Shown here: piece after piece, positions 8,235-17,399 of the stretch
Layout: each line of letters opens with the position of its first letter
Position numbering within the stretch: the stretch's first letter is position 1
Assembly (NCBI RefSeq): GCF_042677945.1
Contig: NZ_JBHUDN010000001.1
Strand: one strand, 5' to 3'
From: Haloplanus litoreus
GTDB lineage: Archaea > Halobacteriota > Halobacteria > Halobacteriales > Haloferacaceae
DNA length: 64,000 nucleotides
Notes under the pieces: generated by a model
What the model was told of the DNA's origin: nothing
The model's database searches: none
What the model saw: only the letters and a program-made list of their open reading frames with translations
Translations under genes and position numbers: made by a program

Positions 8235-8939
8235 ATGACACGCACTGTCGTCGTCGCGGGCGTCGGACCGGGACTCGGCGCCGCCGTCGCCCGCCGGTTC
8301 GCACGCGAGGGGTGTCGGGTCGCGCTCCTCGCCCGCACCGAATCGTTTCTGACCGACCTGGCAACCGAACTCGACGGCGAGGGAGACGGGTTGGCGGTGC
8401 CCACGGATCTCACCGACGCCGCGGCCGTCGAGTCGGCGTTCGAGACGGTGCGTGAGGCGTTCGGACCCGTGGACGTCCTCGTCTACAACGCCAGCGGGGC
8501 GGCCTGGAAGGGTGTGACCGACATCGGCCTCGACGAGTTCGACGATGCCCTGGCGACCGGGCCACGGGGGGCCTTCTGCTGTGCGCGGGCGGCCGCCGCG
8601 GACATGACCGGCCGGGGCGGGACGATGGTGTTCACCGGCGCGACCACGTCGATCCGGGGCAAGGAGAACGCCCTCGGCTTCTCGGCCGCCAAGTTCGGTG
8701 TCCGGGGGATGGCCCAGTCGCTCGCCCGGGAACTTGGACCGGAAGGGGTCCACGTCGCGCACGTCGTCCTCGACGGGACGATCCGACCGCCGGGTGCGGA
8801 GCCCGGCGACCCGGCCACGTCCCTCGATCCGGAGGCCATCGCGGCGACGTACTGGGACCTGGTGGTGGCGGATCGGTCGACGATGCCCTTCGAGGTCCAC
8901 CTCACGAACGGGCCGAGCGGGGCCATCGAGTTCGTCTAG
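8235..8939 (+). CDS. Short-chain dehydrogenase family protein lacking the catalytic Tyr
   Basis: 234-residue Rossmann-fold SDR. The nucleotide-binding loop is VAGVGPGLGAAVARRF near residues 7-22, the NAG-like motif is YNASG, and the active-site strand is VFTGATTS followed by GFSAAKFG. The normal YxxxK pair is FxxxK here, so the catalytic tyrosine is phenylalanine. Such variants (glucose/ribitol dehydrogenase-like annotations) are known in bacteria as well. It may use another donor or act as a binding protein. T-rich CCGTTTTGTCC about 25 bases upstream marks the promoter. Its stop shares the palindrome CTAG with the convergent gene. Confidence 0.85.
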   Translation: MTRTVVVAGVGPGLGAAVARRFAREGCRVALLARTESFLTDLATELDGEGDGLAVPTDLTDAAAVESAFETVREAFGPVDVLVYNASGAAWKGVTDIGLDEFDDALATGPRGAFCCARAAAADMTGRGGTMVFTGATTSIRGKENALGFSAAKFGVRGMAQSLARELGPEGVHVAHVVLDGTIRPPGAEPGDPATSLDPEAIAATYWDLVVADRSTMPFEVHLTNGPSGAIEFV

Positions 8940-10312
8940 ACGCTGCTGAACGCGAACAGACGACCGTCGGTCGTGATGGCGTAGAGGTAGCCGTTGGCGG
9001 CCATCACGTCGACGATGGGGTCGTAAATCTCCTGTTGCCACCGTGGCTGTCCGGACTCCACGTCGACGGCCCCCAGCAGGATGCGCTGGCTCGTGGGGTC
9101 GCTCCGCCCGACGGCGTAGAGCACGTCACCCACGAAGATCACGTCACCGCGGACGCCGAATGGAAGCGACCACCGCTCGGCGCCCGTGGCGGTGTCCAGT
9201 CCGTGGAGCGTCCGGCGGGTGCCGTAGACGGCCATCCGGTCGGCCATCGCGAGCGTCGCCGGCCGGACGTGTGCCTCCACGGCGGTGTCCCAGAGTCGAC
9301 TGCCGGACGCGGCGTCGAAGCCCACGAGCCCACTCCCGGTCGTGGCGACGAGAACGCCGTCGTCGACGGCGAGGCGGTTGACCGGGCTGTCGAGGGTGAC
9401 GGTCCAGCGGGTTCCGGCCCGCGACGGATCGACGGCGTACAGGTGCCCGACCTGCGTCGTCGGCGCGCCGTCCGGGAAGCCCGTCCCGATGTACGCGATG
9501 CCGTCACCGACGGCGGTGGCGCGGATGTGCTGACCGGCGGAGTCGGTGGCGTCGACGGCGTTGGGAGAGAACGACCAACAGGACCGGCCGGTACGGGCGT
9601 CGACGACCTGATACCGCGACTCGGTCGGAATCACGAGGCTCGCACCGACGGACGACAACGCGCCCTGGAACCGACCGGGAAGCGGGTACGTGTTCAGGGG
9701 CTCACCGTTCTCTCGATCGAGGGCCACGATGCGGACGTCGGCGGCGTCACCGAAGGGGACGTACACCACGTCGGCGGCACTGATCGGCGGGCCGACGGGC
9801 ATCGCGTCGGCCTGGTAGCGCCACTGGATCTCCCCGTTTCGGAGTGGGTCGTGACACAGGAGGGTCGTGCGCGCCGCCTCGCCGTCGCCCTCGTCCATCG
9901 CGAGGAAGTAGACGTAGTCGGTGTCGGCGACGGGCAGCGCCACCCGGGATTCGAGCGCGGAGACGGTCCAGCGCTCGTTGAGTGGAAAGCTCGTGGGACC
10001 GTTCGTCTCGGGGGCGGCGTGGGTCCCCGCGGCGTCGTAATGCAGCATCGGCCAGGCGCCGTCGAGAACCTCTCCCGCGTCGAACGCGCAGTCGGCGGGG
10101 CCGGTCTGGAACGGGGCCGCCTCGTCGGTGGCCATCGCCTCGGAGTCGCCCGGCGTCGTCGCCGTCGGCGTGACTCGTTGGCGCGTCGGCGACGGTGTCG
10201 TCTCGGTCGGCGCCGACGTCGACGGCGAGTCCGCCCGCCCACCACACCCCGCCGTCAATCCGCCGACGACGGCGGCGAGCCACCGTCGGCGTGTGAACGT
10301 GTCACGTGGCAT
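8936..10312 (-). CDS. Secreted PQQ-like beta-propeller lipoprotein
   Basis: 458 residues. The N-terminus (TRRRWLAAVVGGLTAGCGG) is a twin-arginine-type signal with a lipobox ending in Cys, so it is a Tat-exported lipoprotein. A low-complexity Thr/Ser/Pro spacer (about residues 25-65) follows. The rest is a series of PQQ/WD-like blades, each with patterns such as VYVPFGDAADVRIVALDRENG, LYAVDPSRAGTRW and GLVGFDAASGSRLWD, giving a seven- or eight-blade propeller. PQQ ligands cannot be confirmed; many haloarchaeal members are probably BamB-like scaffolds. A TATA-like CATTTATTCG is at about -28 of the ATG at 10312. Confidence 0.87.
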   Translation of the reverse strand: MPRDTFTRRRWLAAVVGGLTAGCGGRADSPSTSAPTETTPSPTRQRVTPTATTPGDSEAMATDEAAPFQTGPADCAFDAGEVLDGAWPMLHYDAAGTHAAPETNGPTSFPLNERWTVSALESRVALPVADTDYVYFLAMDEGDGEAARTTLLCHDPLRNGEIQWRYQADAMPVGPPISAADVVYVPFGDAADVRIVALDRENGEPLNTYPLPGRFQGALSSVGASLVIPTESRYQVVDARTGRSCWSFSPNAVDATDSAGQHIRATAVGDGIAYIGTGFPDGAPTTQVGHLYAVDPSRAGTRWTVTLDSPVNRLAVDDGVLVATTGSGLVGFDAASGSRLWDTAVEAHVRPATLAMADRMAVYGTRRTLHGLDTATGAERWSLPFGVRGDVIFVGDVLYAVGRSDPTSQRILLGAVDVESGQPRWQQEIYDPIVDVMAANGYLYAITTDGRLFAFSSV

Positions 10313-10370
10313 CTTCGCTTCCCAAGCAGGATTGGGCGAATAAATGAGTTCCGGCGGCAGACGCCGCCCG

Positions 10371-11495
10371 TCAGAGCCGGTCGAGGACCGCCTCGGCGTC
10401 GTACGAGAGGGTGAGCGACCGGGAGCGACCACGGCCCTCGACGTCGGCGTAGTCCGCCTCGATGACGCCCAGTTGGTCGAGTTTGTTGACGATTTCCGAG
10501 TACCGCGTGTAGCCGAGTTCGGTCGACTCGTGGAACGCCTCGTACACCGTCCCCGCCTGCTGACCGTCGTGTTCGGCGATGGTTTCGACCAGCGCCCGCT
10601 CCGACTCGGAGAGTTCGCGCAGACAGCGCGAGAGGTGGACGTACTTCGACTTGTCGTAGGCCTCCTCCACGTCGTCGACGCTGATCGTCTTGCTGGCGCG
10701 CATCTCGGCGTTGAGTCCCGCTCGGCGCAACAGGTCGATACCGACCCGGAGGTCACCGCTCTCGGCGGTGAGTTCCGCGACCCGGTCGAGTTCCGGGGCA
10801 CCGATCACGCCGTCGTGAAAGCCGCGTTCGACCCGTTCGCCGAGGATGTCGACGATTTCGTCGGCGTCGTAGACGGGGAAGTACACCTCCTCCGGCCGGA
10901 AGACGCTCTGGACGCGGCCGTCGAGTTCCTCCATGATATCCAGACCCAGATCCGAGGAGACGACGATGACGCCGATGCGCGCCCCGGCCGACCCTTCGTG
11001 GGCGCGGAGCAGCGAGTAGAGCGTGTCGGACGCCTCGTTCTCGTAGAACAGGTAGTTCACGTCGTCCAGCGCGACCACCAGCACCTCGTCGTCGTCGACG
11101 AGGCGGTCGGTGATCTGGCCGAACAGCTTCTTGAACGAGATTCCCGACGAGGGGGGTTCGTAGTCGAAGACGTGCTCGAACACACGGGAGAAGACGGCGT
11201 AGCGCGTCGAGTCGAGTTGGCAGTTCACCCGGACGGTCCGCACACCCGGTTGCCCGGAGAGTTCGCCGAACAGTTTCAGGACGGCGGTGGTCTTCCCGGT
11301 GCCCGGCGGGCCGCGGACCATCGTGTTGAGCGGGCGGGACCCACGGACCGCGGGACGCAGGGCGTACTTCAGGTTCTCCAGTTGCGTCTCGCGGTGGTCG
11401 AACGTCTCGGGGACGTAGTCGATTTCGAAGACGTGTTCGTCTCGAAACACCGACTCGTCCCACGACAGCATCCCCTCGCCGGGGTCGTCTGTCAT
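10371..11495 (-). CDS. orc: Orc1/Cdc6 replication initiator
   Basis: 374-residue AAA+ ATPase of the Orc1/Cdc6 family, which recognises origins and helps load MCM. Walker A is GPPGTGKTT near residue 62-70, Walker B is VVALDDVNYL, and a winged-helix domain fills the last 90 residues (ALVETIAEHD...GYTRYSEIVNKLDQLGVI). Haloarchaea carry many paralogues and only some sit at active origins. I see no long A/T-rich or ORB-type repeat region next to it (gaps of 58 and 79 bases), so an origin here is unlikely. The ATG at 11495 is preferred over the GTG at 11504, which lies in the GAGGTG Shine-Dalgarno-like stretch. Confidence 0.93.
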   Translation of the reverse strand: MTDDPGEGMLSWDESVFRDEHVFEIDYVPETFDHRETQLENLKYALRPAVRGSRPLNTMVRGPPGTGKTTAVLKLFGELSGQPGVRTVRVNCQLDSTRYAVFSRVFEHVFDYEPPSSGISFKKLFGQITDRLVDDDEVLVVALDDVNYLFYENEASDTLYSLLRAHEGSAGARIGVIVVSSDLGLDIMEELDGRVQSVFRPEEVYFPVYDADEIVDILGERVERGFHDGVIGAPELDRVAELTAESGDLRVGIDLLRRAGLNAEMRASKTISVDDVEEAYDKSKYVHLSRCLRELSESERALVETIAEHDGQQAGTVYEAFHESTELGYTRYSEIVNKLDQLGVIEADYADVEGRGRSRSLTLSYDAEAVLDRL

Positions 11496-11574
11496 CAGTT
11501 TCACCTCGCTCGCGTGCCCACTTAACAGTTGCCGCGAGGGCGTCTGTCGCCGTCCTGCGGCCGTCTGACGCGCG

Positions 11575-13563
11575 TCAGAACTTCTCCAGCAGGCGGCCGT
11601 AGAACGCGGCGTCGCCGTCGGGGTCGTCGGCCCCCGTCGCGAGTTTTTCGACGATGAGTTCGGGCGTCGAGCGCGCGAGGTGGTCGGTGACCGGCGAGCG
11701 GTTCACCTGGAGTTCGCCGTCGACCAGTCCCACGGCCTCGATGCCGTCGACGGCCACGTCGATCCCCGCGGCGTCGCGAATCTCGCCCGCGAGGTGGGAG
11801 ACGAAGACGGCGGTCACGTCGCCCCCGTCGAGCGCTTCGAGGATGCCGGCGATGATCTTCGCGCTCGCCCCCGGTTCCGTGATGCTCTCCAGTTCGTCGA
11901 CGAGAACGAGCCGCGAATCCGTCCCGGTCGCCAGGTCGGCGAAGTCCCGGAGCGTCGCCTCGAACGCGCCGGCGTCGAGCGTCCCCTGGCTCTTGGCGTA
12001 GTAGTGGAGTTCGGAGACACGTTCGACACGGGCCGAGTCGGCGGGGACCGGGAGCCCCATGTGGGCGAGAATCGTCACGAGCGCCAGCAGGTCGAGCGTC
12101 GACGTCTTCCCGCCGCTGTTGACCCCGGAGAGGAGCGTCACGCCCGAGACGGCGTAGTCGACGGGATCCACCTCGTCGAAGGACACGTCCAGCAGCGGCG
12201 AGCGGCCGCCCTCGACGGCGACGCCCGACACGTCGTCGGAGACGGTGGGTAGCGTGCAGTCGAAGTCGTCGGCGAAGCGGGCAACCGCGAGTTCCACGTC
12301 GCGTTCCAGGGCGGCCCGAACCAGCCGCTCGGCGGGGTCCCGGAGGGCACCGAGGTCGTCGGCCAGGTCGGCCTTGAGCCGCGCTGCCCGACGGTCGCGG
12401 GCCGCCGTCAGTTCGGTTCGGAGCCTGGAGACCGCCTCCTCGTCGTGTTCCAGCGGGAAGGTCGGATCGCCGCCGAAGACGCGTTCGGCCAGATCCGCCT
12501 CGTCGGCCAGGTCGAGACTGTCGAGGAGGTGGTTGCGCGCCTTCTCGACCGCGCGGTCGAACTCGTCGGCGAGTTCGCGGGAGAGCAAGGCGTCGACGCG
12601 CGCGCCCTGTTCGACCAGCGAGAGAAAGTCCGTCCCCTCGATGGTCACGTCGCGTTCACGGATGGCGGTTCGGAGGTGATCGTTGGCGACGGATTCGGCC
12701 GTTCCTACCGCGGCATCGAGGTCGTCGACGGCGGTGGTGAGCCGGTCGAGTTCGTCGTCGCCGACGGGCGTGCCGTCGTCGTCGAGTCGCGAGAGGGCAT
12801 CCCGGAGCGCGTCGAGGTCACAGGGCGGGTCCATCCCCGCGGCGTCGTGGACCCGTGCAGCCGCGAGCAGGGAGTCGCGGTTCGCCGCGAAAAACGAGAG
12901 GAGACGTTCGGGCACCACCTCCGAAGGGTGGTCGAGAGCGTCGGGGCGGACGCGCACGTCGCCGGTCACGTCGACGCCGGCGAAGGTTTCGTCGAGGGCG
13001 ATCACCGTCGCGTAGGAGCGTGCGAGTTCCGCGAGGTCACGGGCGTCGTCGACCACCTCGACGGAGAGTTCGGGGACTGCGTCCGTCGCCTCGGCGTACC
13101 GCTCGGCGTCCGCGGTGGCGAGACAGCGGTCGCGCACCCGCGTCGGCGGCGGGTCGACCAGCGGTTCGACGTTGGTCAGCGCGTCGAGCGTCGCGGGGTC
13201 GACGTCCCGCCCCGTCGCCCGGGCGACGAGGGCGCGCACCTCCTCGATGCGCGACTGGGCGCCCGTCGGGACGAACGTGGCCATCCGCCGGGCGGCGTAG
13301 TCGGTGACCGTGCGTTCCTCCAGCAACGCGAGGACGGACTCGTGGACGTCGCGGGCGCGGTCGGTCGCGAGGAACTCGCCGTCTGCGCCGTGTTCGTGGC
13401 GGACGGCCGCGCGAGCGATGGCGGCGGCGCGACCGGCGGAGATGCCCGGCGCCTCGGCGAGTGCAGCCACGTCGCCCTCCCGGAGCGCCCGTTCGGGGTC
13501 GGCGAGTTCGTCGAGGGCGGCGGCCGTCTTCTCCCCGACGCCCGGGATGGCCGTTAGCTCCAT
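11575..13563 (-). CDS. MutS-family ATPase with N-terminal helix-hairpin-helix
   Basis: 662 residues. Residues 1-50 form a helix-hairpin-helix (IPGVGEKTAAALDEL, APGISAGRAAAIARAA). The middle is a long helical core, and the C-terminal ~190 residues are a MutS-type ABC ATPase: Walker A SGVNSGGKTS near residue 480, Walker B LVLVDELES. There is no MutS mismatch-binding domain I and no Smr domain at the C-terminus, so it is closest to the archaeal MutS-like (MutS5-type) proteins rather than MutS1 or MutS2. Likely binds branched or recombination intermediates; the actual substrate is unknown. A T-rich element (CGTTTTGCC) is about 27 bases before the ATG. Confidence 0.88.
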   Translation of the reverse strand: MELTAIPGVGEKTAAALDELADPERALREGDVAALAEAPGISAGRAAAIARAAVRHEHGADGEFLATDRARDVHESVLALLEERTVTDYAARRMATFVPTGAQSRIEEVRALVARATGRDVDPATLDALTNVEPLVDPPPTRVRDRCLATADAERYAEATDAVPELSVEVVDDARDLAELARSYATVIALDETFAGVDVTGDVRVRPDALDHPSEVVPERLLSFFAANRDSLLAAARVHDAAGMDPPCDLDALRDALSRLDDDGTPVGDDELDRLTTAVDDLDAAVGTAESVANDHLRTAIRERDVTIEGTDFLSLVEQGARVDALLSRELADEFDRAVEKARNHLLDSLDLADEADLAERVFGGDPTFPLEHDEEAVSRLRTELTAARDRRAARLKADLADDLGALRDPAERLVRAALERDVELAVARFADDFDCTLPTVSDDVSGVAVEGGRSPLLDVSFDEVDPVDYAVSGVTLLSGVNSGGKTSTLDLLALVTILAHMGLPVPADSARVERVSELHYYAKSQGTLDAGAFEATLRDFADLATGTDSRLVLVDELESITEPGASAKIIAGILEALDGGDVTAVFVSHLAGEIRDAAGIDVAVDGIEAVGLVDGELQVNRSPVTDHLARSTPELIVEKLATGADDPDGDAAFYGRLLEKF

Positions 13564-13612
13564 GCGGGAACGAGTATCGCCCCATCCGGCAAAACGTTGC
13601 GGGTCGGCACGG

Positions 13613-13861
13613 TCACCCCTCGTCCCGGGCGAGATGATAGATGACGCCCCACAGGAACGACAGAAGCAAGACGACGACGAACCCCCCAGTCGTCTCCCGG
13701 GACAGCGGCGTCCCGACCAGCCCGGAGAGGTGCCTGCCGGCCAGTGCTCCCGCCTCCGCGAGTGGCGGCGTGTACGTCCAGACGTACTTCGAGAGGACCG
13801 TCCCGACGATCAGGCTGACGAACGACGACAGCGCGTGTGACGCTCCGGTTTTCGCGGGCAT
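13613..13861 (-). CDS. Small two-TM membrane protein
   Basis: 82 residues (MPAKTGASHALSSFVSLIVG...). Two hydrophobic segments are visible, at about residues 11-27 and 58-76, separated by a loop rich in Gly, Ala and Leu. It ends in a short charged tail (HLARDEG). I do not recognise the family. The ATG at 13861 was chosen because the longer open frame upstream overlaps the promoter of the divergent larE gene and is not hydrophobic. Confidence 0.65.
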   Translation of the reverse strand: MPAKTGASHALSSFVSLIVGTVLSKYVWTYTPPLAEAGALAGRHLSGLVGTPLSRETTGGFVVVLLLSFLWGVIYHLARDEG

Positions 13862-13952
13862 ACTCGGTTCTGGCGTTCGGTTGACGAGACGGCGGAATGA
13901 ATCTTTCTCCGTAGACAACGCGCTTTTGCCCGTCGGCGCGGAACGAATAGCA

Positions 13953-14831
13953 ATGACCACACTCGACGAGAAACTCGACGCGGCCCGCGAGTCGCTCGCC
14001 GACCGCGACGGCGTCCTCGTCGCGTTCTCCGGCGGCGTCGACTCGGCGGTCGTCGCCGCACTCGCTCACGACGCCCTCGGCGACGGCGCCGTGGCCTGTA
14101 CGGCCAGAAGCGAGACCCTCCCCGCGGACGAACTCGACGACGCGGTCCGGGTGGCCGAGGAGATCGGAATCCGCCACGAGACGGTGACGTTCTCCGAACT
14201 CGACGATCCCGACTTCGTCGCGAACGGCGACGACCGGTGTTACCACTGCCGGACGATGCGACTGGGGAAGATGTACGACGCCGCCCGCGACCTGGGTATC
14301 GGCACCGTCTGCGACGGGACGAACGCCTCGGACCCGGGCGAGGGCCACCGACCCGGCCTGCGTGCCGTCGAGGAACTCGACGTGTTCTCGCCGCTGCTGG
14401 CCCACGACATCACCAAGGCGGAGGTGCGGGAGGCCGCCGAACGCTACGACCTCTCGGTCGCCGACAAACCCTCGATGGCGTGTCTCTCCTCGCGTATCCC
14501 GACCGGGCTGGAGGTGACCGAGGAACGTCTCACCCGTGTCGAGAAGGCCGAACGCCTCCTCCGGACGTGGGGGTTCTCACAGTTCCGCGTCCGCGACCAC
14601 GACGGCCTCGCGCGCATCGAAGTCGCCCCCGACGAACTCGACGCCGCCCTCGACCGGGAGTTCGTCCGCGCGGCGAGGGAACACCTCACCGACGTCGGAT
14701 TCGATCACGTCACCCTCGACCTGCACGGCTACCGGACGGGAAGCGTAAGCCCGAGTGAGGCGGCCGAAGAAGGCGACGAACCGCTCGTCGAGGATGTGTT
14801 CACACGGAACTATCCCACCGGCGAAGACTGA
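13953..14831 (+). CDS. larE: LarE, sulfur transferase of nickel-pincer cofactor synthesis
   Basis: 292-residue PP-loop ATPase. The PP-loop is AFSGGVDS (residues 24-31). LarE adenylates and thiolates the carboxylates of pyridinium-3,5-biscarboxylic acid mononucleotide, the LarB product. Three cysteines stand out: Cys96 and Cys99 (CYHC) and Cys177 (MACLSSR). Cys177 is at the position of the sacrificial cysteine of the Lactobacillus enzyme; with the CxxC pair this trio resembles the LarE class that uses a [4Fe-4S] cluster catalytically (inference). T-rich CGCTTTTGCC at about -28 marks a leaderless start. LarB is 7 kb away. Confidence 0.92.
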   Translation: MTTLDEKLDAARESLADRDGVLVAFSGGVDSAVVAALAHDALGDGAVACTARSETLPADELDDAVRVAEEIGIRHETVTFSELDDPDFVANGDDRCYHCRTMRLGKMYDAARDLGIGTVCDGTNASDPGEGHRPGLRAVEELDVFSPLLAHDITKAEVREAAERYDLSVADKPSMACLSSRIPTGLEVTEERLTRVEKAERLLRTWGFSQFRVRDHDGLARIEVAPDELDAALDREFVRAAREHLTDVGFDHVTLDLHGYRTGSVSPSEAAEEGDEPLVEDVFTRNYPTGED

Positions 14832-14932
14832 CGGGGCCGCCGACGCGTGTGCTGGCCCGACGCCGTGGACGCTGTCGGAAACTCGAGGACGGCGACCTCG
14901 ACCTCGACCTCGACATCGGGTCCTGCCGGGAC

Positions 14933-15562
14933 CTACGCCGAGACGGTGTCGAGGAACTCGGTCCGGTTCTCCGCCACGAGTCGTGCGTCCCCGTCGTCGA
15001 CTCGGAGTTCGTTCAACCCGCAGTTGTGCTGTTCGCCCTTGACCACCGCGGAGACGACATCGCGGCCCTCGACGGCGCCGAGCAGCAAGTGGAGCGGGCC
15101 GCCGTGACAGACGACAGCCACCGTCTCGTCGTCCCCGCTCTCTGCGAGCATCCGCTCCCACCCGGAGAGGACGCGTTCGCGCACGTCGCGGAGGCTCTCG
15201 CCGCTCTCCGGACGGGCGTCCACCGCGTCCCGACCGGCACGGGCGAGCGACAGGCGGTCGTGATCCTCAAACACCGCCTCGCGGGGGAGCCCCTGATAGC
15301 GGCCGAAGTCGCGTTCACGCCACGTCGTCTCGAAGGCGGGATCCTGGCCCACCCGGTCGGCGAGGTAGGAGACGGTCTGTCTGGCTCGCCGGAGGTCGGA
15401 AGCGAGCACCCGGTCCACGTCGTAGTCGGCGGCGACGGCGGCGGCGAGCGCTCGTGACTGCTCGTGCCCCCGGTCGGTCAGCGGGGTCGGCGCCCACCCC
15501 TGCAGGCGGCCGTCGCGGTTCCACGTCGTCTCGCCGTGTCGGGCGAGCAGGACGGTCGTCAT
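14933..15562 (-). CDS. Histidine phosphatase family protein (phosphoglycerate mutase-like)
   Basis: 209 residues. The N-terminal signature LLARHGETTWN holds the catalytic His (residue 9) and Arg-His-Gly; the second catalytic His is in VAVVCHGGPLHLLL, and the acid/base Glu is in FETTWRERDFGRYQG. The family includes cofactor-dependent phosphoglycerate mutase, alpha-ribazole phosphatase (CobC) and broad phosphatases; the substrate is not clear here. The length is that of CobC/GpmB-type enzymes, and haloarchaea usually carry several copies. Convergent with larE, 101 bases apart. Confidence 0.88.
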   Translation of the reverse strand: MTTVLLARHGETTWNRDGRLQGWAPTPLTDRGHEQSRALAAAVAADYDVDRVLASDLRRARQTVSYLADRVGQDPAFETTWRERDFGRYQGLPREAVFEDHDRLSLARAGRDAVDARPESGESLRDVRERVLSGWERMLAESGDDETVAVVCHGGPLHLLLGAVEGRDVVSAVVKGEQHNCGLNELRVDDGDARLVAENRTEFLDTVSA

Positions 15563-15652
15563 ACCACCGGCTACGGCCGTCGTCTACAAGAGCGTTCCTC
15601 GGGACGGGAGTGAAGGACACCCCACGGGCACGTTCGGGACCCGCTCACACAG

Positions 15653-17110
15653 TCAGTTGTCAGTCCAGCGAAGCAGGGCGAGGGTCCCTTCGAACAGCGA
15701 GATCATGGTCGCGGCGACGATGATGGGTGCCATCCCGGTCGGGTCGGGGCTGACGAGGAAGGAGAGCCCGAGGAAGCCACCCCAGAACAGCAGGCGGCGC
15801 CCCTCCAGCCACTCCCGGGTGGTGAGGTTCATCATGATCGCGAGCATGATGAACAGCGGGATCTGGAAGACGACGGCCATGTAGCCCATGAGGACGAGGA
15901 TGAGACCGAACGTCTCCTTGAGGCCGAACGCGATGAGTTCGACGGACTCCTCAGTGTAAACCGTGAAGTACGCGAAGATGGCGGGGAGGACGACGAAGTG
16001 GGCGAAGCCGACGCCGATCAGCGCCAGGACGAGGCTGGTCGGGACGGCGGCGAGGTAGTAGCGGCGTTCGCGGGGGAAGAGACCGGGGCGCATGAACAGG
16101 TACGTCTCGTAGACGGCGATGGGCAAACCGACGACGAAGCCGGCGAGGGCGGCGACCTTGAGTTCGGTGAGCAGGAGTTCGAGCGGTCCGTACAGTCGCG
16201 GTCGCCGGTCCTGCATCGAGGCCGCGCCGGGGATGTGGGTGTTCCAGAGGTAGTTGATGATCTGATCGGCGACCGGGAAGACGGCGAGGGCGACGACGCC
16301 CCCGACGACGAGGACGACCGCCAGCCGTCGGACCATCTCCTCGATGTGGGCCGCGAGGGGCATCTCCTCGTCGGAGGCCGGTCCCTCGCCGACGAGGCCG
16401 TCGCCGATGTCGTCGTCCACCTCGGCGGCCGGACTGGGGGCCGGCTGTGGGGGATGTGTCTCGCTCTCGGCCCCGGCCGCGACGACCGAGTCGTCGGTCG
16501 CCTCCACCGTCGCGTCCGCGGTGGTCTCGGCGTCCACGCCGGCGTCCGTCTCCGTCTCCGTCTCCGTCTCCGCCGCCGACCCCTCGTCGGCCGCGTCGTC
16601 GCTCCAGTTCTTCGGGGCGGTGTCCTCGCGCATCTCGCGGCCGGTCCGGGGGGCATCGTCGGCGTCGGCGTCGTCGGCGTCCGCGTCGGCGTCGTCGGCG
16701 CGGGCGGCCACCTCCGGGGCGAGTTCGAGATCCGGATCGTCGGCGAGTTCGTCGTCGGAGGCGGGCGCGCCGACGGCGTCGGAAACGCTCCGGCGTTCGT
16801 CGATATCGAAGGGATCGGACGACCCGGTCGCACCCTCGGGGGCCGTGGCGTCGGCCGCGACGACGGAGTCGTCGTCGAGGTAGTCCTCGATGGAGCCACC
16901 GGCCTCGGGGGCGTCTTGCGGCGAGTAGACGGTGTCCGTCTCGGGGTCGAGCGCCGGGTCGTCGGGATCGGGGGTAGAATCGGTGCCGGGGGTGTCGGCG
17001 GCCTCCTCGGCCTCGTGGCTGTCGGACGCGGCAGCCGCGTCCTCCGGGTCCGGCCGGTCGCCGTCCGCCGTCGCGTCGGACGGCGCTTCCGACTCCGATT
17101 CCTCAGCCAT
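15653..17110 (-). CDS. tatC: Sec-independent protein translocase TatC with long acidic N-terminus
   Basis: 485 residues, about twice a normal TatC. Residues 1-245 form a disordered acidic region full of Asp, Glu, Ala and Thr with short repeats (DADADDADADDA, TETETETD). The C-terminal 240 residues are a TatC domain of six membrane segments, starting after MPLAAHIEEMVRRLAVVL. TatC recognises twin-arginine signals; haloarchaea export most secreted proteins this way. It is divergent from the double TatC gene, the same pairing as TatCo/TatCt in other haloarchaea. TATA-like CCTATAAC lies about 27 bases before the ATG. Confidence 0.92.
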   Translation of the reverse strand: MAEESESEAPSDATADGDRPDPEDAAAASDSHEAEEAADTPGTDSTPDPDDPALDPETDTVYSPQDAPEAGGSIEDYLDDDSVVAADATAPEGATGSSDPFDIDERRSVSDAVGAPASDDELADDPDLELAPEVAARADDADADADDADADDAPRTGREMREDTAPKNWSDDAADEGSAAETETETETDAGVDAETTADATVEATDDSVVAAGAESETHPPQPAPSPAAEVDDDIGDGLVGEGPASDEEMPLAAHIEEMVRRLAVVLVVGGVVALAVFPVADQIINYLWNTHIPGAASMQDRRPRLYGPLELLLTELKVAALAGFVVGLPIAVYETYLFMRPGLFPRERRYYLAAVPTSLVLALIGVGFAHFVVLPAIFAYFTVYTEESVELIAFGLKETFGLILVLMGYMAVVFQIPLFIMLAIMMNLTTREWLEGRRLLFWGGFLGLSFLVSPDPTGMAPIIVAATMISLFEGTLALLRWTDN

Positions 17111-17399
17111 TCACCCGAAGTATCTCCCGGGCTGTTATAGGCCTTTTTCCATCGGCCGCGGGCACGGCGGAACGAGGGGTGCGTTCGCCGACGACGTCAG
17201 GTTCCGGACGCCACCGCGTCCCGGCCCCACGTCACGGCCAGTGTTGCGGGTGCCGTCCGGCACGCCCGTCCCGACGGTCGGCTGGTCGCGGCGTGCCGCC
17301 GAGCGGGGCGCGAGCCGGTGTTTCGGTCGTTCCGGCGGAACGCGCAGCGAGGACCCGGGAGAGAAAAGATTGATGACGACGAGACGGGTTCAGTGAACT
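17111..17399. promoter_or_regulatory. Divergent promoter region between the two tatC genes
   Basis: 289 bases. On the minus side GGCCTATAAC (17132-17141) is a good TATA at about -27 of the single tatC. On the plus side GAGAAAAGATT (17361-17371) lies about 30 bases before the double tatC. The middle, about 17160-17350, is GC-rich; I see no ORF or repeat in it. Both messages are likely leaderless or nearly so. Confidence 0.55.

Noticed and set aside
10300..11575. Replication origin next to orc
   Set aside because: The gaps next to the gene are only 58 and 79 bases and show no A/T-rich unwinding region or repeated ORB-like boxes.
14890..14916. Short GACCTC hexamer repeat
   Set aside because: Three copies only, with no structure around them; probably chance.
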